From: Burkholderiales bacterium
GTDB lineage: Bacteria > Pseudomonadota > Gammaproteobacteria > Burkholderiales > Burkholderiaceae_C
Direction: 5' to 3'
Assembly: GCA_947448105.1 (NCBI GenBank)
Contig: CANFNE010000151.1
Coordinates: 1 to 6,322 of the forward strand
Length of the DNA: 6,322 nucleotides
Shown here: piece by piece, positions 1 to 5,103 of the stretch
Layout: every line of letters begins with the position of its first letter
Numbering within the stretch: position 1 is the first letter of the stretch
The notes under the pieces: generated by a model
Database searches by the model: none
What the model saw: only the letters and a program-made list of their open reading frames with translations
What the model was told of the DNA's origin: nothing
Translations under genes and position numbers: made by a program

Positions 1-344
1 GGGCCGGTGGTGGTTTCCACACCCGGGGTCACGCCCACTTCGGGGTGGCCGGCGGTTTTGCTGTGCAGCTGGCGGAAGTTCTTCAGCTCGTCCATCGGCA
101 GCTTGTAGCCCGTCAGGTGCAAGAGCGCATAAATCAGCATGGAGCCGTGGCCGTTGGACAGCACAAAGCGGTCGCGGTTGAGCCAATGCGGATTCACCGG
201 GTTGTGCTGCAGGTGGTCGCCCCACAAGGCCACTGCCATATCGGCCATGCCCATGGGCGCGCCGGGGTGACCGGAGTTGGCGAGTTGAACTGCGTCCATG
301 GCAAGCGCACGGATTGCGCTCGCCATTTGCTGGGAATTGGCCAT
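1..344 (-). CDS. tkt: Transketolase, N-terminal part (cut by the left edge)
   Basis: Transketolase is a cytoplasmic thiamine-diphosphate enzyme. It moves two-carbon ketol units between sugar phosphates in the non-oxidative pentose phosphate pathway and, where present, the Calvin cycle. The 114 complete codons seen here cover the start of the cofactor-binding domain. Family motifs appear in order: SGHPGAPMG (residues 24-32), a DRFVLSNGHGSML segment (58-70), TAGHPEVG (97-104) and GVETTTGP at the cut end. The three histidines H26, H66 and H100 fall at the same numbers as the active-site histidines of E. coli transketolase, which supports the chosen ATG (complement 342-344). A GGAG ribosome site lies 8 bases upstream of that ATG. 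The gene follows the response regulator gene in the same direction after 77 bp, so it may have its own promoter or receive read-through. About 550 residues are missing off the left edge, so nothing can be said of the rest. Confidence 0.97.
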   Translation of the reverse strand, partial: MANSQQMASAIRALAMDAVQLANSGHPGAPMGMADMAVALWGDHLQHNPVNPHWLNRDRFVLSNGHGSMLIYALLHLTGYKLPMDELKNFRQLHSKTAGHPEVGVTPGVETTTG

Positions 345-352
345 GGAATCGA

Positions 353-356
353 CTCC
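353..356 (-). promoter_or_regulatory. Ribosome binding site of tkt
   Basis: GGAG on the minus strand, 8 bases before the ATG at complement 342-344. It is the clearest Shine-Dalgarno sequence in the minus-strand half and fixes the transketolase start at residue 1 rather than at the internal Met7 or Met16. Confidence 0.7.
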
Positions 357-405
357 GGTTGGTAGGTGTGGGGGTGCGCCAGTGGATCGACCGCGCGCAG
401 GCGGC

Positions 406-411
406 ATTTTA
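406..411 (-). promoter_or_regulatory. Possible -10 element for tkt
   Basis: TAAAAT on the minus strand is a five-of-six match to the sigma-70 -10 consensus, standing in an otherwise very GC-rich spacer between the regulator stop and tkt. It would give a leader of roughly 55 bases. No convincing -35 is seen 16-18 bases upstream, a region that lies inside the end of the regulator gene, so this stays tentative. No terminator-like hairpin with a T-tract is visible in the 77-bp spacer. Confidence 0.28.
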
Positions 412-421
412 GCGGCGCGCC

Positions 422-1141
422 TTAGTGCACCGGCGCCACGCTGGAGGGCGCCACCCGGATCGGCACAAACAGCTTGTAGCCCTGGCGGTGCACGGCTTTG
501 ATGCTGGGTTGGTCGGCCAGCAAGGGCGCGAGCTTTTGGCGCACCCGGCTGACGAGTTTTTCAATGCGCACCCGGTTGGCGTCTTCGTCCAGATCCGGGT
601 CACCAAACAGACTGTTCAGGCGTGCCAGTGGCACGATGCCGCCGGCCAGCGCCAGTGACTGCAGCAATGCTGACTCAGACACCGACAGCGCGGTGCGCCT
701 ACCCTGCGGGCAGGTCAGCGCTAGCTGGGCCGGGTCCAGCAGCCAGGCGCCGGCCAGGCGCTCGGGCCGCAGGCGCCGGCACAAGTTGCGCAGCACCGTG
801 GTCAGCTCGTCGGGCGAAGCGGGCTTGGTGAGGTAGACGTCCGCGCCTGAGCTGTAACCATCGACGCGGTCACGCGGCAGCACGCGCCCCGAGAGGATGA
901 GGATGCCAATGCCCGGACAGGCTTGGCGCACCCGTTTGGAAATGGAGATGCCGTCCTCGTACGGCAAATTCAGGTCCAGCACCAAAGCGTCGGCCGGGCG
1001 CAGGGCCAGTTCAGTGGTGAGCGCCTCGCCGTCGTCCGCACCGCGCACGTCAAACCCCTCCGACCCGAGATGCTCGCACAGCGCCTCGCGCACGGCGACG
1101 TTGTCTTCCACAATGATGATGGCGTAGGGACGGTCGTTCAT
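422..1141 (-). CDS. OmpR/PhoB-type response regulator
   Basis: A 239-residue DNA-binding response regulator, predicted to be the phosphorylation-controlled output of the kinase encoded just upstream. The receiver domain spans about residues 6-122: acidic pocket E12-D13, phosphoacceptor D56 in ALVLDLNLP, switch residue S84 in LILSG, and K106 in the LTKP motif, so all residues needed for phosphotransfer are present. The C-terminal half (about 135-228) fits an OmpR-type winged helix, with the recognition-helix stretch RVRIEKLVSRVRQKL (190-204) and the wing motif HRQGYKLFVP (218-227). Length is normal for the family. The ATG at complement 1139-1141 lacks a recognisable Shine-Dalgarno sequence. 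The gene lies 50 bp downstream of the kinase stop in the same direction, and that spacer is AT-rich with an inverted repeat that could be an operator. Regulated genes and stimulus cannot be read from the sequence, so no gene name is assigned. Confidence 0.95.
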   Translation of the reverse strand: MNDRPYAIIIVEDNVAVREALCEHLGSEGFDVRGADDGEALTTELALRPADALVLDLNLPYEDGISISKRVRQACPGIGILILSGRVLPRDRVDGYSSGADVYLTKPASPDELTTVLRNLCRRLRPERLAGAWLLDPAQLALTCPQGRRTALSVSESALLQSLALAGGIVPLARLNSLFGDPDLDEDANRVRIEKLVSRVRQKLAPLLADQPSIKAVHRQGYKLFVPIRVAPSSVAPVH

Positions 1142-1191
1142 AGCGTGCGGTAAAAATTGTTTTTTACAATTTTAACATTTTTGATAAGCAA
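1142..1191 (-). promoter_or_regulatory. AT-rich spacer with inverted repeat before the regulator gene
   Basis: This 50-bp spacer between kinase stop and regulator start is strikingly AT-rich against its GC-rich surroundings. It holds a perfect 8-bp inverted repeat, AAAATTGT (1153-1160) and ACAATTTT (1166-1173), around a five-T centre. On the minus strand three A-rich octamers follow in phase: AAAATGTT (1174-1181), AAAATTGT (1166-1173) and AAAAAACA (1158-1165). A TAAAAT that could act as a -10 sits within it on the minus strand (complement 1170-1175). The stem is too AT-rich and lacks the GC core of an intrinsic terminator, so an internal promoter or operator for the regulator gene is the more likely reading. 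No experimental signal is implied. Confidence 0.4.
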
Positions 1192-3075
1192 TCAAAGTGC
1201 GACTTGTTCCACCGCGAAGCTAAAAACAATGTGCGAGCCGACCACAGCCAGGCGAATTTCGCTGTGCATTTGCCGCGCCAGGTTTTGCGACAGCCACAGT
1301 CCCAGCCCGGTGCCTGCCACTTGCGTGGCGGAGGGCGCGCGGTAGTAGCGCTCAAACACCCGCGCGGGGTCGGGCGCGCCGCTGGCGCCTTGTTCGTTGT
1401 GCACCGAAAACTCCACGCAAGCACGCCCGGCTTGCTGCACCGCGCTGACGTGCAGCAGCACGGCGCTGCCCGCAGGCGCGTACTTCAGCGCATTGGCCAA
1501 CAAGTTTCCCAGGATGACGCCCAGGCAACGCAGGTCGCCCCGGCAGCTGCGCTGGGACAATGCCGCAGGAACGCAGACCGTGGAGATGCGCGCTGCCGCG
1601 TCCGGCACGGTTTGGTGCAGGCGGTCCAGGGTTTCCGACAGCACCGATGCAATCGCCACTTCGTCGGCGGCCACGGCCAGCGCGCCTTCCTCGAGGCGGT
1701 CAAGGTGGTCGCAGTTTTGGACGATGTCGCCAATGGCGCCGGTGGCGTCTTGCATGCGCTTGGCCCAAGCCGCTTTTTGCCCCGTATCGAGCACGCGCTG
1801 GGTCAACGCACGCTTGCCCAGCTCAATGACGGTGAGTGGTCCGCGGATCTCATGCACCAACAGGGCCATGAAGTGATGCTGCGCGCCACGCCGCGCTACT
1901 TCTGCTGTCAGAAGCGCACCAGCGGCCGACAGAGCGGCCTGTTGCCGCGCGGCTTCCCTGTGGTGGTGGCGCACCAGGGTCATATATAGCAGCGTGCACA
2001 TCACCGGCCAGTCCACGTGGCGCAGTTCGGGTGGCGTCAACAACAGTGCGTGCGGTGCGTACATGCCAAGAAAAACCAGCACGCAGGCGCCGAACAGCAG
2101 CCCATAAGGCAGCAGCATCCAAATGTCAAAGGCAGCGCTCTTTTGCTTGCCCTGAAAAACGTACCAGGCCCGGACATGGTGGTAGGCCACTTCCAGTAAC
2201 ACCACCAAACTCAGCAACAGCATGGCCAGCACCACCGGTCCGCGCGGCAACACAAAGGCCAGCGCAACGAGCGCCAGTGCGGCGCCCACCCACATGCGCT
2301 TGCTGCGTGCCCAGAGGCGCGCTGCGCTCGGGGGTGGAAAAACCAGTTGCACCAGCAGGGAAAAACCTGTCAAGCCAGCCACCGACAAGGCCGTGGTGAA
2401 CGCCAGCAAGCCTGGTGCGCTTTGGCGCCAAACCTCGTTCAACAGGCCATTCATGCCCAAGTGGTACAACAAAAACAGGGCGTTGACACCCATCAGGCCC
2501 AGGTAGATGGCGCGCTTTGTGTGCAGCAGCTGAAACAGACCGCCGATAAACGCCAACGCAACAAAGCTCAGTTGCGCGCTCAAGATCAGGCCCGCCTTTT
2601 GCTGGCGCGCAGCGCGCTCTGCGTCAGTCAACAAGTCGAACTGGATCCATTGAAAGCCCTCAATCTGTATTTGCACGTAGTAGCTCGCCTGCTGCTTGGT
2701 GGCCGCACCCGGCAGCAGCAACTTGCCACCCTGCGCTTCTTCGGCCGACAGCGCCTCACCCGGCCAAGGCGCGCCAGGGCTGGCAGGCGCAGCCGACATG
2801 GCATAAACCCGAACCCGCCCGGCATTGAAGTGCGGCTGGTACAGCCACAGGGCCTGGCCTGCGGGCACGGTGCGCGAGAGCTTGAACCACAAGGTGCCGC
2901 TCTGGAGCCCAAAGCGCACGGGCGCGGGGCTGGGCTCAAAAGTCTGGTGGACCAGTTCCTGTACGCGCACACTGCTGCGGGGGTCAAAGTACTGGGCGCG
3001 CTCATCGGCCTCTTGCGCCTGCGCCGATGCCATCACTAAAATCAAAAAAATGAAAATAAAGTGAAAAAAGCGCAT
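1192..3075 (-). CDS. 7TMR-DISM membrane sensor histidine kinase
   Basis: A 627-residue inner-membrane sensor kinase, predicted to phosphorylate the downstream regulator. Residues 1-20 form a signal peptide (hydrophobic FHFIFIFLILV, AQA cleavage site at 18-20). A periplasmic domain of about 28-150 resembles the 7TMR-DISM extracellular type, a beta-rich fold often thought to bind carbohydrate-like ligands. Seven hydrophobic segments follow at about 162-184, 189-208, 222-246, 262-278, 279-298, 319-339 and 353-369. The dimerisation/phosphoacceptor domain carries H408 in the H-box HEIRGPL. The ATPase domain shows an N-box (N524, N528 in NLLANALKYAP), F-box FERYYR (574-579) and G-box GTGLGLWL (588-595). 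The G1 box is degenerate (NEQGA, 560-564) and Gly412 replaces the usual Thr/Asn four residues after the histidine. The start at complement 3073-3075 is chosen because it opens directly on the signal peptide. The open frame runs on to 3462, but that part is antisense to the oxidoreductase gene. No clear Shine-Dalgarno sequence precedes the start. The ligand is unknown. Confidence 0.93.
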   Translation of the reverse strand: MRFFHFIFIFLILVMASAQAQEADERAQYFDPRSSVRVQELVHQTFEPSPAPVRFGLQSGTLWFKLSRTVPAGQALWLYQPHFNAGRVRVYAMSAAPASPGAPWPGEALSAEEAQGGKLLLPGAATKQQASYYVQIQIEGFQWIQFDLLTDAERAARQQKAGLILSAQLSFVALAFIGGLFQLLHTKRAIYLGLMGVNALFLLYHLGMNGLLNEVWRQSAPGLLAFTTALSVAGLTGFSLLVQLVFPPPSAARLWARSKRMWVGAALALVALAFVLPRGPVVLAMLLLSLVVLLEVAYHHVRAWYVFQGKQKSAAFDIWMLLPYGLLFGACVLVFLGMYAPHALLLTPPELRHVDWPVMCTLLYMTLVRHHHREAARQQAALSAAGALLTAEVARRGAQHHFMALLVHEIRGPLTVIELGKRALTQRVLDTGQKAAWAKRMQDATGAIGDIVQNCDHLDRLEEGALAVAADEVAIASVLSETLDRLHQTVPDAAARISTVCVPAALSQRSCRGDLRCLGVILGNLLANALKYAPAGSAVLLHVSAVQQAGRACVEFSVHNEQGASGAPDPARVFERYYRAPSATQVAGTGLGLWLSQNLARQMHSEIRLAVVGSHIVFSFAVEQVAL

Positions 3076-3165
3076 AAAAAATGGTAATTCAAAGGCAACC
3101 CATTCTTGGCGGTCACAATAGACAGCGCTAGAACAATCGCCCACTTTCTTAAAAGCCATTCCGCT
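3076..3165. promoter_or_regulatory. Divergent intergenic region between kinase and oxidoreductase genes
   Basis: These 90 bp separate the start of the minus-strand kinase-regulator pair from the start of the plus-strand oxidoreductase-murU-pepP operon, so start signals for both are expected here. Neither start codon has a strong Shine-Dalgarno sequence. The region is poorer in GC than the flanking genes. ACAAT occurs twice (3115-3119 and 3133-3137), but a pentamer repeat is too short to call an operator. No convincing minus-strand promoter could be picked out by eye. Confidence 0.5.
3106..3134 (+). promoter_or_regulatory. Candidate sigma-70 promoter for the oxidoreductase operon
   Basis: TTGGCG (3106-3111) and TAGAAC (3129-3134) are each four-of-six matches to the -35 and -10 consensus, with the optimal 17-bp spacer. 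Transcription would start near 3141, giving a leader of about 25 bases before the ATG at 3166. The matches are moderate, and such a pair can arise by chance. Confidence 0.3.
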
Positions 3166-4287
3166 ATGCGCCTGCTGTTTACGCCCCTGACCCTGCCCTC
3201 GCCCCAGGGCGGGCTCACGCTCCCCAACCGCATCGTGGTCGCACCCATGTGCCAATACGCGGCTGTGGGCGGCCACGCCACCGACTGGCATTTGATGCAC
3301 TGGGGCAATTTGCTCAACAGTGGCGCGGGCCTGTTCACCATCGAGGCCACCGCCGTGCTGCCCGAAGGCCGCATCACCCCGGCCTGCCTGGGCCTGTGGG
3401 ACGACGCCACCGAGGCGGCGCTTGCCACCCACCTGCACCGCGCACGCGCCCTGGCGCCGCACACCGCGGTGTGCATTCAGTTAGCCCACGCCGGACGCAA
3501 GGCTTCCAGCGCCCTGCCCTGGCAAGGCGGCCAGTTGCTCGCGCCTGAAACCGGCGGCTGGCCAACCCAGGCCCCTTCGGCCCTGGCGCAGCTGCCGCAC
3601 GAGCCCGCGCCCCAGGCCATGACCGAAGCCGACCTGGCGCGCGTGCGCGACGCCTTTGTGACTGCCGCCCTGCGCTCGGCGCGCCTGGGCGTGGATGCCA
3701 TTGAGCTGCACGCCGCGCACGGCTACTTGCTGCATGAATTTTTGTCACCCCTGTCCAACCAGCGCACCGACGCCTATGGCGGCAGCCTGGAAAACCGCAT
3801 GCGCTTTGCGCTGGAAGTGTTTGCCGCCGTGCGCCAGGCCTACCAAGGCTGCCTGGGGTTGCGACTGTCGGCCACGGACTGGGTGGAGGGCGGCTGGGAC
3901 CTGGCGCAAAGCACCACGTTTTGCCAGCGGCTCAAGGCTGCAGGCTGCGATTTCATCCACGTGTCCTCAGGCGGGCTGTCACCGCAGCAAAAAATCCCGC
4001 TGGCCACCGGCTACCAGGTGCCCTTTGCCCGCACCATTCGCGCCGCCACCGGCATGGCCACCACGGCGGTGGGCCTGATTACCGAGCCACTGGAGGCCGA
4101 AGCCCTGCTGCAAGCCGGAGACGCCGACCTGGTGGCCCTGGCGCGCGCCTTTTTGTACCAGCCGCGCTGGGGCTGGCAGGCGGCAGTGGCCCTGGGCGGC
4201 CAGGTGCAAGCCAACCCAGCCTACTGGCGCTGCCTGCCGCGCGGTGCGCAGGCGGCTTTTGTCGGCGCCAGCGTGGGCACGCGCTAA
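3166..4287 (+). CDS. Old Yellow Enzyme family flavin oxidoreductase (YqjM/XenA class)
   Basis: A 373-residue FMN-dependent NAD(P)H oxidoreductase with a TIM-barrel fold. Enzymes of this class reduce activated C=C bonds of enones and can attack nitro and other xenobiotic compounds; the natural substrate is usually unknown. Motifs match the YqjM subclass closely: the flavin-tuning cysteine C29 and Y31 in PMCQY, QLAHAGRKA (105-113), the substrate-anion pair H182/H185 with Y187 in ELHAAHGYL, HEFLSPLSNQRTDAYGGS (190-207), R232, and the phosphate-binding ARAFL at 326-330, where Ala stands for the usual Gly before Arg. YqjM-type enzymes are around 340-360 residues; the excess is partly a short PSPQG insertion near the N-terminus. 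ATG 3166 was chosen because the family begins with the LF.P motif right after the start. A TTG at 3106 would add 20 non-conserved residues. No strong ribosome site is seen. It heads an apparent operon with murU and pepP. Confidence is high for family, low for substrate. Confidence 0.94.
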   Translation: MRLLFTPLTLPSPQGGLTLPNRIVVAPMCQYAAVGGHATDWHLMHWGNLLNSGAGLFTIEATAVLPEGRITPACLGLWDDATEAALATHLHRARALAPHTAVCIQLAHAGRKASSALPWQGGQLLAPETGGWPTQAPSALAQLPHEPAPQAMTEADLARVRDAFVTAALRSARLGVDAIELHAAHGYLLHEFLSPLSNQRTDAYGGSLENRMRFALEVFAAVRQAYQGCLGLRLSATDWVEGGWDLAQSTTFCQRLKAAGCDFIHVSSGGLSPQQKIPLATGYQVPFARTIRAATGMATTAVGLITEPLEAEALLQAGDADLVALARAFLYQPRWGWQAAVALGGQVQANPAYWRCLPRGAQAAFVGASVGTR

Positions 4288-4293
4288 ACCGAC

Positions 4294-5103
4294 GTGGCGC
4301 CCCATTTGCCCGCCACCGCCATGCTGCTGGCCGCCGGCCGGGGCGAGCGCATGCGCCCGCTCACCGACGCCACGCCCAAACCCTTGCTGCCAGTGCAGGG
4401 CAAGCCGCTGCTGCAGTGGCACCTGGAAGCGCTCGCCCGCGCGGGTTGCGAATCCGCGCTGATTAACACCGCTTGGCTCGGGGAACAGATAGAGGCGCGC
4501 TTTGGCCGCCATGTCGAACCGACGCATCTCACTGGCACAGCCAGTGCTGCACCCAAAGGCGCCAGCCCCGCCGTGGCGCTGCGCTATTCGCATGAGGGGC
4601 GCGACTCTGGCGGCGCGCTAGAGACGGCTGGCGGCATCGTTCGTGCACTGCCGCAGTTGGCCGATGTGTTTTGGGTCGCAGCCGGCGACGTGTTTGCGCC
4701 GGAATTTGTTTTTGCGCCCGAAGCCGTGGCACGCTTCAAGGCCAGCCCCCAACTGGCCTACCTCTGGCTGGTGCCCAACCCAGAACACAACCCCGACGGC
4801 GACTTTGGCTTGTCGGCCCAGGGCCTGGCGCTGAACCTGCCCAAGCCCGCACCCGGCGTGACGCAGCCACCGCGCTACACCTTCAGCACCATCGCCTTGT
4901 ACAAACGCGCTTTTTTTGGGGCGGCATGGTGCGCCATCCCTGCGGGCAACCCTGCAGGCGTCAAAGCGCCGCTGGCGCCCCTGCTGCGCGCGGCCATGGA
5001 CGCCCGATTGGTGGGCGCTGCGCTTTACACTGGCCGCTGGACCGATGTGGGCACGCCCGAGCGCCTGCAGCAACTCAACTCCGACACAAGGCCACCGCCA
5101 TGA
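4294..5103 (+). CDS. murU: N-acetylmuramate-1-phosphate uridylyltransferase (MurU-like nucleotidyltransferase)
   Basis: A sugar-1-phosphate nucleotidyltransferase, 269 residues from the GTG start. MurU activates N-acetylmuramate 1-phosphate with UTP to UDP-MurNAc, letting Gram-negatives such as Pseudomonas recycle cell wall sugar past the fosfomycin-sensitive MurA step. The nucleotide-binding signature AMLLAAGRGERMRPLT (9-24) and TPKPLLPVQGKPLL (27-40) lead the Rossmann-type domain, followed by INTAWLGEQIE (57-67), LETAGGI (109-115), a GD pair (131-132) that likely binds metal, and the terminal WTDVGTPERL (249-258) with D251. These and the length match MurU better than longer RmlA or GalU enzymes, but the exact sugar is inferred. 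Relative to Pseudomonas MurU as recalled, about 15 extra residues lie around 77-96. GTG 4294, six bases past the preceding stop, is preferred because ATG 4321 would start inside the first beta strand. The usual partner kinase gene amgK is not adjacent upstream. The stop overlaps the pepP start. Confidence 0.83.
   Translation: MAPHLPATAMLLAAGRGERMRPLTDATPKPLLPVQGKPLLQWHLEALARAGCESALINTAWLGEQIEARFGRHVEPTHLTGTASAAPKGASPAVALRYSHEGRDSGGALETAGGIVRALPQLADVFWVAAGDVFAPEFVFAPEAVARFKASPQLAYLWLVPNPEHNPDGDFGLSAQGLALNLPKPAPGVTQPPRYTFSTIALYKRAFFGAAWCAIPAGNPAGVKAPLAPLLRAAMDARLVGAALYTGRWTDVGTPERLQQLNSDTRPPP
5088..5091 (+). promoter_or_regulatory. Ribosome binding site of pepP
   Basis: AAGG ends 8 bases before ATG 5100 and lies inside the last codons of murU. 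It supports this start, which overlaps the murU stop in an ATGA arrangement and suggests translational coupling. Confidence 0.5.

Noticed and set aside
393..420. GC-rich GCGCGC pair as a terminator hairpin between regulator and tkt
   Set aside because: The arms are short self-complementary hexamers far apart, no T-tract follows, and such sequence is common by chance at this GC content.
1153..1173. Inverted repeat as an intrinsic terminator
   Set aside because: The 8-bp stem has only one G-C pair and would be very unstable, so an operator or promoter role is more plausible.
1204..1989. Plus-strand open frame of 261 codons opposite the kinase catalytic region
   Set aside because: It mirrors the kinase ATPase and dimerisation domains, has low-complexity composition and shows no motif or ribosome site.
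3115..3137. Two ACAAT copies as a regulator binding site
   Set aside because: A five-base repeat 18 bp apart is not significant without conservation, and its similarity to the ACAATTTT arm at 1166-1173 is too short to rely on.
3106..3165. TTG start giving the oxidoreductase 20 more residues
   Set aside because: The added residues have no counterpart in the family, which begins just before LF.P. ATG 3166 fits, and the TTG overlaps a better candidate -35 element.
3076..3462. N-terminal extension of the kinase reading frame by 129 residues
   Set aside because: The extension is antisense to the oxidoreductase gene and crosses the divergent promoter region, and it would bury a textbook signal peptide. 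The start at complement 3073-3075 is far more likely.
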